This document shows, one piece after another, positions 27,622-36,257 of a stretch of 64,000 nt of DNA (the stretch's first letter is position 1; each line of letters opens with the position of its first letter). The stretch spans positions 248,001 through 312,000 of the forward strand of contig NZ_JAEVLS010000004.1 of NCBI RefSeq assembly GCF_016801985.1, given 5' to 3'. This DNA is from Steroidobacter gossypii (GTDB taxonomy: Bacteria; Pseudomonadota; Gammaproteobacteria; Steroidobacterales; Steroidobacteraceae). The position numbers and the translations under genes were made by a program. The notes below the pieces were generated by a model. It was not told the origin of the DNA. It saw only the letters and a program-made list of their open reading frames with translations, and searched no databases.

Positions 27622-29292
27622 TTACCGTGCCGTGACGAGTTGAGTGGCCTGGGGCGGTACGCTGAACAGCGCATCGCTGAGCGCCACTTCGCGCAGCAGC
27701 TCGACGAAGTTGTATCTGTTGTCGGCGAACTCGGCCTGAATGCGCTTCAGCTCCGCATCGCCGCGGCGAGGCGTCCGCCCCGATGCATACGCGACGGCTC
27801 GCGTCGCTACGCAAGCGGTCAACGCGGGATCCGAGCGCAGTGCCTTGGCGAGGCCGACCGGTCCGTCGAACTTGGTGCCGTTCAATTCACCGCTGGTATC
27901 GATCTGGGCGCCGTTCTCGGTCGTGCGAAAGCCGCCCGCGCTATCGAAGTTTTCCAGCGCCAGGCCGATGGGATCGGTGATCTTGTGACATCCCGAACAC
28001 GCCGCATCGGTCGCATGCGCGCCCAGCCGCTCACGTGCCGTCCTGTACACCGGATGGTTGGTGTCCTGGACCACTGCAAAACTCACATCGGCCGGCGGCG
28101 AAGGCACTGCCTGACAGAGCAGATATTCTCGCAACGCCTTGCCGCGATCCGTCGGCGAGGAGCGGCCGGAAGGCGAATGCAGCGCTACGAAGCTTGCATG
28201 CGAAAGAATGCCGGCGCGCGGATCGTCGGCAGGAAAGCTGTAAGGAATCCAGCGCTCGGGTTGCCCGTTGTCGGTGGTGTCGACGATGGGAATTCCGTAG
28301 AGCGCCGCCAGCGAGCGAGTCAGGAACGTGTCGGGCGTGGTGAACAGATCCCGATAATCGCCCTGGCGCACCACTAGCAGGTCGACGATGGTCCGCAGCG
28401 TCTGCTCCTGCGCCTGATCGATCACTCGAGGCGTGAAGCGCGGGAAGAACATCGGATCCTTGGCCAACGTTTCGAATTCGCTGAAGCCGAGCATGTCGGA
28501 GAAGAACGCGCGTACCCCGTTCTCCAGACTGGGCGACGCCAGCATCCGATCGACCTGGCGCCTCAAACCTTTCTTGGTATGGATCTCGCCGTTCTCCGCG
28601 GCGCTGAGCAGTGCATCGTCGGGCGGCGCATTCCACAGGAAGAAACTCAGCACCGACGCCTTGGAATAGCCATCCAGGCGCAACTTGCCGTTCTGCTCCG
28701 GGTCGGGCTCGAAAGTTTTGTAGACATAGAGGAAGTTCGGCGACAACAGCATGTTGCCGAGTGCGCCGGCGAGCCCGGCGTAGAAGTCGTGCTTCGCCTG
28801 GCTGACGATGCCGGCCAGCTTCACGGACGCTGCAATCTCCTCCTCCGTCAGCGCACGACGATAGAGCAAGCGACCGGCGGCGCTCAGGAACTGACGCGCG
28901 CAGGCTTCGTCGCTCGCTGTCGCCGAGGCAGGCTTGCAGGGGATCAGAGTATCGCGGTTGCGCTCGTCGACCACTTGCGCGGCGATGTTTTCAGCAAGCT
29001 CGTCGTAGCGCTCGACGCCCGAGGCAGAGATGCTCGCGGTACGCGCGCCGATGGTGAGCAACCCATCCTGCCGATACTCGGGATCGAAACGACCCGTGAT
29101 GGAGATGGAGGGCCCAAACACTTCGACAATGGTCTGGCGATACTGGCCCGGGCCCAGCCGCCAGGACAAAGGAGCGTTGGCGGACGCAGGCGCCGAAGCT
29201 GCGGCTGATACATCCTGCGCTAGCAACCAACCGCTCAACACCGAGGCTGCCGCGGCTGCCGTCGAGAATGTCGGCTTCATGAGTTTGTTCAT
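27622..29292 (-). CDS. DUF1592/DUF1588-type exported protein with a CXXCH haem site
   Basis: 556 residues with a signal peptide. The order of modules is the familiar one: a DUF1587/DUF1595-like region with RLLYRRALTEEEI at about 140-155, DUF1592 at about 165-300, DUF1588 at about 355-455 with GRSSPTDRGKALRE and the haem-type motif CSGCH (432-436), then a DUF1585-like end. Unlike the long planctomycete versions, it lacks an N-terminal cytochrome domain. The start overlaps the preceding stop by ATGA, and the DUF1552 gene follows 14 bases later. It is probably a periplasmic redox or binding partner of the DUF1552 protein. Confidence 0.88.
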   Translation of the reverse strand: MNKLMKPTFSTAAAAASVLSGWLLAQDVSAAASAPASANAPLSWRLGPGQYRQTIVEVFGPSISITGRFDPEYRQDGLLTIGARTASISASGVERYDELAENIAAQVVDERNRDTLIPCKPASATASDEACARQFLSAAGRLLYRRALTEEEIAASVKLAGIVSQAKHDFYAGLAGALGNMLLSPNFLYVYKTFEPDPEQNGKLRLDGYSKASVLSFFLWNAPPDDALLSAAENGEIHTKKGLRRQVDRMLASPSLENGVRAFFSDMLGFSEFETLAKDPMFFPRFTPRVIDQAQEQTLRTIVDLLVVRQGDYRDLFTTPDTFLTRSLAALYGIPIVDTTDNGQPERWIPYSFPADDPRAGILSHASFVALHSPSGRSSPTDRGKALREYLLCQAVPSPPADVSFAVVQDTNHPVYRTARERLGAHATDAACSGCHKITDPIGLALENFDSAGGFRTTENGAQIDTSGELNGTKFDGPVGLAKALRSDPALTACVATRAVAYASGRTPRRGDAELKRIQAEFADNRYNFVELLREVALSDALFSVPPQATQLVTAR

Positions 29293-30422
29293 TTCGTAGA
29301 ATCCGCGCTGGCGACCTGCGCCGGTGGGTGGGCCGGCAGCACGGCGTTGGCCACGATCTTGCCGTCGAGCGTGCTCAGATAAGCCGGCACGGCTTCGATG
29401 CGCCAGGTCGAGGAGATCTCCTCGTTCTGCCCGGTCTGCGGATCGGGGCTGGCGTCGGCCATCTTCTTCACCGCGTGATAGATGCCGATGGAATCGCCGC
29501 CGTGACCGGGACGCGAGGTGATCATGTAAGAGAAACGTTCGCGGCTGAAATAGCCGCCCCAGTAGCCCTCCAGTTGACCGTCGGGCTTCAACTTCATGCG
29601 CATGTGCGCGTTACGCAGCGCAATCTCCGGATAGAACGGCATCTCCGCCTGCAGATAGATGTCCTTGGGCGTGATGGTGATCACCCCGTTCTTCAGCTCG
29701 CCTTCCAGCACATTGTGAGATTTGGGCGAAGGGTCGAGGGCGTAGCTGGCGCTGCTCATGATGTTGCCCGCAGCGTCGCGCTCCAGATGCTGGGTCACGC
29801 GATTCAGCGTGATCGAAACTTTGCCGTCTTTGCTGAAATCCTCCGCCGTGATCATGATGGCGAAGCCGGGCGATGTTTCGACCATGGCGTTCCACGACAC
29901 CTCTTCGGGAAACGGCATGGCCGGCGGCTCGGCGCGGAACGAGGCCGTGCAGCCGATCGCGCGCCACAACTGATTGTCGACCTTCTCGCCCGTTTCAGGA
30001 TCGATGAACTTGTGGGCCTCGTTCTTGCCGCCCAGATCGAAACCGTAGGCGAATTTGCCAGACACGGTTTCAATGTCGGGATCGGGCACCGCGTCGGGAT
30101 AGTTGTAGATGCTGACGTTCTTGCCGTTGACCACGGCGCGCATGCTGAGCTTGTCCCGCAGCGGTCCCGACACTTCACCGCCCTCGGCGAGCTTGGTCGC
30201 TTCGGCCTTCGAGTAGCCGATGCTCATCAGATCCCGGATCATCCACTCGGCGCCGCCGCCGTTCTTGTTCTGCGGACAGCTGGATTTGAAGTCTTTGACG
30301 TAGGTGGCGGTGCCGAACCAGCTGATCACGTAACCGCGGGTCTCGGCATGGGCCGGCGCGATTCCGGCGGCGGCAAGAGCGGCGAACGACGCGCCCTTGC
30401 AAAGCGCAGTGACTTTTCTCAT
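29289..30422 (-). CDS. Exported protein of unknown function, first gene of the redox island
   Basis: 377 residues from the ATG at 30422, chosen because it begins a clear signal peptide (MRKVTALCKGASFAALAAAGIAPAHAE). No family was recognised. The mature part is beta-rich and has Trp/Tyr-rich stretches (LEGYWGGYFSRERFSYMI) and an isolated Cys pair (CPQNKNGG... and AIGCTAS). It is translationally coupled to the DUF1592-type gene. As the first gene of the island with about 90 bases of leader, it is probably made in the largest amount and may be a substrate-binding or structural component. Confidence 0.75.
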   Translation of the reverse strand: MRKVTALCKGASFAALAAAGIAPAHAETRGYVISWFGTATYVKDFKSSCPQNKNGGGAEWMIRDLMSIGYSKAEATKLAEGGEVSGPLRDKLSMRAVVNGKNVSIYNYPDAVPDPDIETVSGKFAYGFDLGGKNEAHKFIDPETGEKVDNQLWRAIGCTASFRAEPPAMPFPEEVSWNAMVETSPGFAIMITAEDFSKDGKVSITLNRVTQHLERDAAGNIMSSASYALDPSPKSHNVLEGELKNGVITITPKDIYLQAEMPFYPEIALRNAHMRMKLKPDGQLEGYWGGYFSRERFSYMITSRPGHGGDSIGIYHAVKKMADASPDPQTGQNEEISSTWRIEAVPAYLSTLDGKIVANAVLPAHPPAQVASADSTK

Positions 30423-30516
30423 CGACCCCCCGAAGCATCTTTCGCAGGAATCGCGGCGTGTTGCCTGCGTCCCTGTTGCGATCCACCATACTCGGGGGGC
30501 TGGCCTGTCGGGAGAT

Positions 30517-30562
30517 GTATAACGAGACGAGTTCGGTGTCCTGCAGACACCAGGAATCCTGG
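30517..30562. promoter_or_regulatory. Putative island promoter with two adjacent palindromes
   Basis: In the divergent gap, the minus strand has TTATAC (30522-30517), a good -10 hexamer about 95 bases before the island's first start codon. At the -35 position and just upstream lie two touching palindromes: GGTGTC-CTGCA-GACACC (30535-30551) and CCAGGA-A-TCCTGG (30550-30562). Their placement suggests an operator for the island, but the regulator is unknown. Confidence 0.4.
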
Positions 30563-30668
30563 CTGGCGTCGGCGTTGTGAATTTACTTATGCTGCCTCGT
30601 CCGCCGCTCGGGCAAAGTGAGCGCGGTTCTCGAACCATCCGACTCAAAACATGCGCAGGAGTATCACG

Positions 30669-31097
30669 ATGAAGGCTTTATCTGCCGTGATTACCAGGAC
30701 ATTGGCCCTGTCATCATTGGCCCTGTCATTGACCATGGGCGCCAATCTGGCGTTGGCCGGGGAGGTCAAGCTGACGGGCGCCGAGGAAGTCCCGGCGGTC
30801 ACCACGTCCGCCACGGGCACCGGGAATATCACGGTCAAAAGTGACAAATCGGTCAGCGGCAGCGTCAAGACCACGGGCGTCAACGGCATAGCCGCCCACA
30901 TCCATGTGGCGCCGAAAGGCAAGAACGGCCCACCCATCATCACGCTGGTGAAGTCCGGGGACGACACCTGGCTGGTGCCGGAAGGCGCCAAGCTCACCGA
31001 TGAACAGTACGCCAGCTACCAGGCTGGCGATCTGTACATCAACGTGCACAGTCCCGAGCACAAGCCCGGCGAGATCCGCGCCCAGCTGAAGCCGTAG
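30669..31097 (+). CDS. CHRD-domain exported protein
   Basis: 142 residues from the ATG at 30669, which has AGGAG 7 bases upstream; an ATG at 30651 would place an unlikely extension before the signal peptide (MKALSAVITRTLALSSLALSL). After cleavage near LALAGE the whole protein is one CHRD domain: VKLTGAEEVPAVTTSATGTG at the start, AAHIHVAPKGKNGP in the middle and YINVHSPEHKPGEIRAQL at the end, with the usual conserved His residues. CHRD domains occur in chordin and in bacterial exported proteins, often with metal or redox partners, but the bacterial function is not known. It is transcribed away from the redox island. Confidence 0.9.
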   Translation: MKALSAVITRTLALSSLALSLTMGANLALAGEVKLTGAEEVPAVTTSATGTGNITVKSDKSVSGSVKTTGVNGIAAHIHVAPKGKNGPPIITLVKSGDDTWLVPEGAKLTDEQYASYQAGDLYINVHSPEHKPGEIRAQLKP

Positions 31098-31107
31098 ACA
31101 GTACGGC

Positions 31108-31141
31108 TCGCACACTGCGCGAAATGCCGCGCAGTGTGCGA
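31108..31141. terminator. 14-bp perfect stem between convergent genes
   Basis: Inverted repeat with arms 31108-31121 and 31128-31141 and the 6-base loop AAATGC. The core arms are CGCACACTGCGCG and its exact complement, flanked by one T-A pair. It fills the 51-bp gap between the CHRD stop and the convergent amidohydrolase stop. The very stable stem would terminate transcription from both sides even without a T-run. Confidence 0.75.
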
Positions 31142-31148
31142 ATCCCGA

Positions 31149-33011
31149 TCACCAAACATCGCCATCTTCGCCCGAATAGTGACAATGCACGTCGGCGGCG
31201 GACATCACGCAATCCGACGTGAGCCGAGCGTGGGTGAGCCGGGGCCGAGCCGATCCATCATCTCGCCAAACGACACGGCCGCCGATGATGTTGGTCTTCA
31301 CTGCCAGTGAGCGGATCTGTTCCGGGTCGATGCTGAAGATGTCCTGGTCGAGCACGATCATGTCGGCGAGCTTGCCCGGCTCGAGCGTGCCGCGCTGCCG
31401 CTCGTCGAAAGTCATATAGGCGGTGCCGACCGTCGCCGCGTGCAGCGCCTCTTCCAAGGAGAGACGCTCCTGGGCTCCATACACCTTGCCATCGACGCCA
31501 CGACGCGTGACGGCAGCGTAGAGCGCGACGATCGGTCCATCCGGAAGATTGTCGGTGCCGAACGAAATCGGAATGCCCAGCGACTTCAGCGAACGCAGCG
31601 GGTTGTTGTACGGCAGCTTCTGCGGCGACAACGCCATGGCGTAGAACGACGCCAAGGTGTGCGTAAAATTGGGCTGCATGGCGGCGAGAAAATGATTGTC
31701 CTTGATCTTTTGCAGGATCTCCTGCGGCGGCTTCACCGAGATGTGATGCAAATAATGCCGCGCGTTCGGACGGGGATTCTCCTTCACGATGCGCTCCATG
31801 ACGTGCACCGTGCGGATGATCCCCTGATCGCCGATGGCGTGAATGCCGAGCTGCCAGCCGAGATCGTGAGCGCGCTTGGCGACGCGATACAGCGCGTCCT
31901 CGGGAATGCGCTCCACGCCACGATAGCCGGGCCGCGTTCGATACTCATCCACCAGCCACGCCGCCTGGCCGCCCATGCCGCCGTCCACGCTCATCTTGAT
32001 GGCGCCGAGCTTGATGCGATCGTTGCCGAAGCCGGTACGGAACGACAACGATTCGATCTCGGCGATACTGCTTTCCGCGCCCTTCGATGGATCGTCATAG
32101 CTGTCGTAGCCAGGGCTCAATCGGATCTGGATGGTGGCGCGCGGCAGCGTCTCGCCTTCCTGCTCGTATAACTTCTGCATCAGCCTAAGATCGTCGCCAG
32201 GACGCATTCCCGGAACATTCAAGCTCGTCACACCCAGCGCCAGCTGATCGCGCAGTCGCTTGCGCAGGTTGTGCATCCCCTCCTCGTCCGTAAGCTTGGG
32301 CTCCGGCACATGTCGCATCACCAGCCGTCGCGCCGACGACTCGCGCAGCACACCGTTGGGCTCGCCCTTGTCGTTCCGTTCGATGACGCCGCCGCCTGGC
32401 TGCGGCGTCTGCCTGGAAATGCCGGCGATCTGCAAGGCCTTCGAGTTCACCAATGTGATATGCGCGCCTCGCGTCAGCGCCACGGGATGATCCGGGGTGA
32501 CGCTGTCGAGATCCCAGCGCGTCGGCAAGGCGGATTCTGGAAAAGGCTCGACGGCGCCCGTGCCGTGCGGCACCGTCGCAACAATCCAGGCGCCGCTGGG
32601 TAGAGTCGCAGCGTGCGCCTTCAAGCGCTGCTGCAGGTCCTTCAGCCCGGTCACCGTGCTCAGATCCAGCGAGTCCTTCGGCTGCGAGCCGCGATCCGCA
32701 TTCACATGCACGTGATTGTCATAGAGACCCGGCAGCACCGTTTGTCCGCCGAGATCCTCGTACCTGGTGGCAGGAACGGCGAGCGCCCGCATCTCGGCGA
32801 CTGATCCCGTCGCGAGCACTCGACCGTCCTTCACCGCGACGGCCTCGACGAACTTACCCGGCACGCCGACATAGATCTTGCCGTTCTGGAAGATCGTGTC
32901 GGGTTCGCCCAGCCGCTGCGCCGACGCGTGATGGCCGATGGGGACGCTGGCCGTTGCCAGCACCAACGTCGCCGCGAGTCGCAGCACTGCAACGTCAGCG
33001 GATTTTTTCAT
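31149..33011 (-). CDS. Exported YtcJ-like metal-dependent amidohydrolase (1)
   Basis: 620 residues with a signal peptide ending near HHASAQ. The fold is that of the amidohydrolase family 3 / YtcJ group. The metal-binding HxH lies in GLYDNHVHV (H100, H102). IKLGAIKMSVDGG, LGIHAIGDQGI and ISFGTDNLPDGPI supply the later metal and catalytic positions. The end is GTLEPGKLADMIVLD followed by the urease-type beta-sandwich. It carries an extra tail of about 30 residues rich in His, Cys and Asp after the domain end. Relatives hydrolyse N-substituted formamides and other amides; the substrate here is unknown. It starts 9 bases after the next amidohydrolase gene, so the two are cotranscribed. Confidence 0.88.
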   Translation of the reverse strand: MKKSADVAVLRLAATLVLATASVPIGHHASAQRLGEPDTIFQNGKIYVGVPGKFVEAVAVKDGRVLATGSVAEMRALAVPATRYEDLGGQTVLPGLYDNHVHVNADRGSQPKDSLDLSTVTGLKDLQQRLKAHAATLPSGAWIVATVPHGTGAVEPFPESALPTRWDLDSVTPDHPVALTRGAHITLVNSKALQIAGISRQTPQPGGGVIERNDKGEPNGVLRESSARRLVMRHVPEPKLTDEEGMHNLRKRLRDQLALGVTSLNVPGMRPGDDLRLMQKLYEQEGETLPRATIQIRLSPGYDSYDDPSKGAESSIAEIESLSFRTGFGNDRIKLGAIKMSVDGGMGGQAAWLVDEYRTRPGYRGVERIPEDALYRVAKRAHDLGWQLGIHAIGDQGIIRTVHVMERIVKENPRPNARHYLHHISVKPPQEILQKIKDNHFLAAMQPNFTHTLASFYAMALSPQKLPYNNPLRSLKSLGIPISFGTDNLPDGPIVALYAAVTRRGVDGKVYGAQERLSLEEALHAATVGTAYMTFDERQRGTLEPGKLADMIVLDQDIFSIDPEQIRSLAVKTNIIGGRVVWRDDGSARPRLTHARLTSDCVMSAADVHCHYSGEDGDVW

Positions 33012-33020
33012 GTGCGCTCC

Positions 33021-34736
33021 TCAGGTCGCCGACCGGTCGTAGACCACCTTGCCGCCCACCATCGTGAGATCCACCTTCACATCGAGCAGCCGCTCCGGCG
33101 GAATGGTCAGCGGATCGGCATCGAGCACGATCATGTCGGCCAGCTTGCCCGGCTCGATGGTTCCCTTGGTCTTCTCCTCGAACGTGAGATACGGACCGTT
33201 GGCGGTGTACATGCGCAGCGCTTCCTGAATGGTCACCGCTTCTTCAGGCCCGTACACCTTGCCGCTCATGCCCTTGCGCGTCACCGCGGTGTAGAGTCCG
33301 ACCATCGGGCCGATCGGCAGATTGTCCGAGCCGAGCGCGACGAACAGCCCGAACTTCTTGGCCGGTGTAGCCACCGAATTGGTGTGCTTGAGGCGCCAGT
33401 CGTCCAGCGTCTGGACATACCGATCCTCGAGGTTGTAAGTGAAGTTCGGCTGCTGCGCGATCATGATCTTGTCTTCGGCCATCACCTTCATGGTTTCATC
33501 GGGCGGCATGATGGTGAAGTGATCGAGGAACCAGCGGTGATCCTTGTTCACGATGCCCGTGGCGCGCAATGACTTCGAATATGCGTTCACGGTCTGCACG
33601 ATGGCAGCATCGCCAATCGCGTGCAGGCCCATCTGCCAGCCCCGCTTCGCGCTCACGTCCACGATCTCCTGCAGCTGCGCGTCGGTGAAACGGCCTTTGC
33701 CGCGGAATCCCGGCATGCCTTTGTAATCTGCGAGCGTCCATGCGGTCGGTCCGGTGAAGCCGCCGTCGACGGCCGTTTCCCCGATGGGCCCGATGCGAAC
33801 CCGATCGTCGCCGTAGCCGGTGCGATGTGGATAGGCGTTGAGCCGCTCGGCGCCTGGATAGCTGATATACAAAGCGAGGCGGGGCAAATCGGCGCCATGC
33901 TTGTCGTAGATGCCTTTGGCGCGCTTGTATGTCACGCGAGCGCTGGGCTTGTCGGTGCCGCCTTTGCCCACGGGCTCATCGTCGATGGTGCCGCTCGCAT
34001 CCATCACACTGGTGATGCCCAGCGGCAGCAGAGCTTTGAGGCTGGCGAGGTAGCTGGCGCTCACGTCTTCCCATTTGTTGGCCGGCGCATGCCTCAGATA
34101 GATATCGTTGCTCTCGCGAACCACGCCATTGAGCTCGCCCTTGGCGTCTTTCTCGATCAAGCCGCCCGGCGGATCGGGTGTCTGAGGCGTGAGACCCGCG
34201 AGTTTGATCGCGGCTGAGTTGCCCACGATCGAGTGACCGCCCGCGCGTGTGAGCGCCACTGGATTGTTCGGCGCGGCTGCATCGAGGTCGGCGCGCGATG
34301 GATTGCGCTTCTCGGGAAACAATGCTTCATCCCAGCCGTAGCCGGTGATCCACTGGCCGGGTCCTAGTTCCTGCGCCTTCTTGCGCACCAGCTGTTGCAG
34401 CTCGGCGATGGATTTCACGTCGATGAGATCGACATCGCGACGCGCCGAGGTGCGAATGTGAATGTGTGTATCGGTGAATCCAGGCAGCAGCGTGCGGCCT
34501 TTCAGGTCGATGCTGCGCTTCGCGTCATACTGCTTGGCCAGGTCGTCGCCGCCGACCGCGAGGATCTTGCCGTCCTTCACCGCCACGGCCGAGGCGATTG
34601 AAAACTCCCGATCGACGGTCAGCACCTTGCCGTTGTACATCAGCAGGTCGGCGCTCTCCTTCGCCGCGCAGCTCAGAGCGAAGCCCACGCCTCCGAGCAG
34701 CACGATGGCCGACCGGAACACTTGCCTTGATCTCAT
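33021..34736 (-). CDS. Exported YtcJ-like metal-dependent amidohydrolase (2)
   Basis: 571 residues from the ATG at 34736, with GAGGG upstream. The signal peptide ends at ALSCAAK, possibly a weak lipobox. The metal-binding motif is FTDTHIHI (H91, H93), followed by RIGPIGETAVDGG, MGLHAIGDAAI, FVALGSDNLPIGPM and GTIEPGKLADMIVLD. It is a paralogue of the genes at 31149-33011 and 37738-39531, with clearly different middle regions, so the three probably have related but distinct substrates. It is the third gene of the transaminase-permease-amidohydrolase operon. Confidence 0.88.
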   Translation of the reverse strand: MRSRQVFRSAIVLLGGVGFALSCAAKESADLLMYNGKVLTVDREFSIASAVAVKDGKILAVGGDDLAKQYDAKRSIDLKGRTLLPGFTDTHIHIRTSARRDVDLIDVKSIAELQQLVRKKAQELGPGQWITGYGWDEALFPEKRNPSRADLDAAAPNNPVALTRAGGHSIVGNSAAIKLAGLTPQTPDPPGGLIEKDAKGELNGVVRESNDIYLRHAPANKWEDVSASYLASLKALLPLGITSVMDASGTIDDEPVGKGGTDKPSARVTYKRAKGIYDKHGADLPRLALYISYPGAERLNAYPHRTGYGDDRVRIGPIGETAVDGGFTGPTAWTLADYKGMPGFRGKGRFTDAQLQEIVDVSAKRGWQMGLHAIGDAAIVQTVNAYSKSLRATGIVNKDHRWFLDHFTIMPPDETMKVMAEDKIMIAQQPNFTYNLEDRYVQTLDDWRLKHTNSVATPAKKFGLFVALGSDNLPIGPMVGLYTAVTRKGMSGKVYGPEEAVTIQEALRMYTANGPYLTFEEKTKGTIEPGKLADMIVLDADPLTIPPERLLDVKVDLTMVGGKVVYDRSAT

Positions 34737-34804
34737 CGGATGAACCCTCGTATGTGTCAGACCCTGCCAGCTGCATCGTTGCGCTCGCAGTGTCACACGA
34801 GGAT

Positions 34805-36226
34805 TCAGGGGCGCACAGATGTCTCCGCGGATTGGATTGGTGACTGGGAATCACCAAGGCGTGCCGTTTCGGACCGAACGCGCAGGTAGTACGCGCCCAC
34901 CGCGACAGCGGTGCAGAACAGGCTCGCGTACAGCTGACTCGCCAGATCGGCCGTGAATGCCATCGCGATGAGGACGCACAGAATGGCGGCGATCACCAGC
35001 CAGCTGGCCCAGGGATAGAACCACATGCGCACAGAGAGCCCTTGCACCTGCTCAGGCGAAAGCGTGCCCCGTTGTCGAATCTGCGCGTACGCCACGATCA
35101 AGTAGACCACCAGCATGATGGCGCCGGAGGTGTTGAGCAGGAAAGCAAACAGCACCGATGGCGAAATCACCGCGGTAATGACCGCACCGAATCCAAGCGA
35201 GCTGCCCAGCAGAATCGCCCTCACCGGGACCTTGCGCTCATTCAACTTGATCAACGCTTGTGGCGCGTCGCCTCGCGCGGCGAGCGTGAACAGCACACGC
35301 GAAGTGATATAGACGCCCGAATTCAGACATGACAACACCGCCGTGAGCACGATGATGTTCATGATCAGCGCCGAACCCGGAATGCCGATACGCTCCATGG
35401 CCATGACGAACGGCGACACGCCGGGTTGGATTTCGCGCCAGGGCACGATCATCACGATCAACAGGATCGAGCCGACATAGAACAGCATGATCCGCAGCAG
35501 AATCGTGATGGTGAGACGCGAGATGGTGCGCGTCGACTCGTTCGATTCGGCCGCGGCGATGATGGCGATCTCGGCGCCCACCAGCGAGAAGATCACTGTG
35601 GTGATGGCCGCCAGCACGGCGACCGTCCCCTGCGGCATGAAGCCGCCGTGCGCCGTCAGGTTGCCGAGCCCGCCCGCATCCGTTGGCGTGAAGCCGATGA
35701 GATAACCGGCGCCGATCACCAGGAATGCAATGATTGCCGCCACCTTGATCGAGGCGAACCAGAACTCGAACTCGCCATAGGTTCGGGTGGACATGAGATT
35801 GACGGCGGTGAGGATCACCATCAACGCCAGGCAAATCTGCCATTCGGCCAGCGGCAGCCATTGCGCGATGATGGCGGCGCCGGCAATCGCTTCGATCGCG
35901 ACCACCACCACCCAGAAATACCAATACAGCCAGCCGGTGACGAAGCCCGCCCAATTGCCCAGGCCGATCCGCGCATACTCGGTGAACGAGCCTTGCCCGG
36001 GATTCAGGCAGGCCATCTCGCCCAACATGCGCATCACCAGCAGAATCACCGAGCCTGCGAGCACATAGCTCAACGTGATGGCCGGCCCCGCGGCGGCGAT
36101 GGCCGCGCTGCTGCCGACGAACAAGCCGGCGCCGATGATCCCGCCAATGGAGATCATGGTCACGTGCCGGGACCGCAGACTCTTGGCGAGTTCCGGCGCC
36201 TCGCGAACGCGCACGTCCCCGCTCAT
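34805..36226 (-). CDS. Amino-acid permease of the APC superfamily (GabP/AnsP-like)
   Basis: 473 residues with about 12 hydrophobic segments. The N-terminus has the APC signature (SRHVTMISIGGIIGAGLFVGSS), followed by GEMACLNPGQGSFTEYARIGLGNW and the segment TVIFSLVGAEIAIIAAAES. These are typical of the amino-acid transporter family that includes the GABA, asparagine and lysine permeases. It imports an amino acid with protons across the inner membrane. It lies 31 bases after the transaminase gene and before two amidohydrolase genes, which suggests an amino-acid product of amide hydrolysis as its substrate. GABA is the best guess because of the transaminase. Confidence 0.88.
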   Translation of the reverse strand: MSGDVRVREAPELAKSLRSRHVTMISIGGIIGAGLFVGSSAAIAAAGPAITLSYVLAGSVILLVMRMLGEMACLNPGQGSFTEYARIGLGNWAGFVTGWLYWYFWVVVVAIEAIAGAAIIAQWLPLAEWQICLALMVILTAVNLMSTRTYGEFEFWFASIKVAAIIAFLVIGAGYLIGFTPTDAGGLGNLTAHGGFMPQGTVAVLAAITTVIFSLVGAEIAIIAAAESNESTRTISRLTITILLRIMLFYVGSILLIVMIVPWREIQPGVSPFVMAMERIGIPGSALIMNIIVLTAVLSCLNSGVYITSRVLFTLAARGDAPQALIKLNERKVPVRAILLGSSLGFGAVITAVISPSVLFAFLLNTSGAIMLVVYLIVAYAQIRQRGTLSPEQVQGLSVRMWFYPWASWLVIAAILCVLIAMAFTADLASQLYASLFCTAVAVGAYYLRVRSETARLGDSQSPIQSAETSVRP

Positions 36227-36257
36227 GGGGAGATGCTGCGGATCTGTGCTGGTTGGC

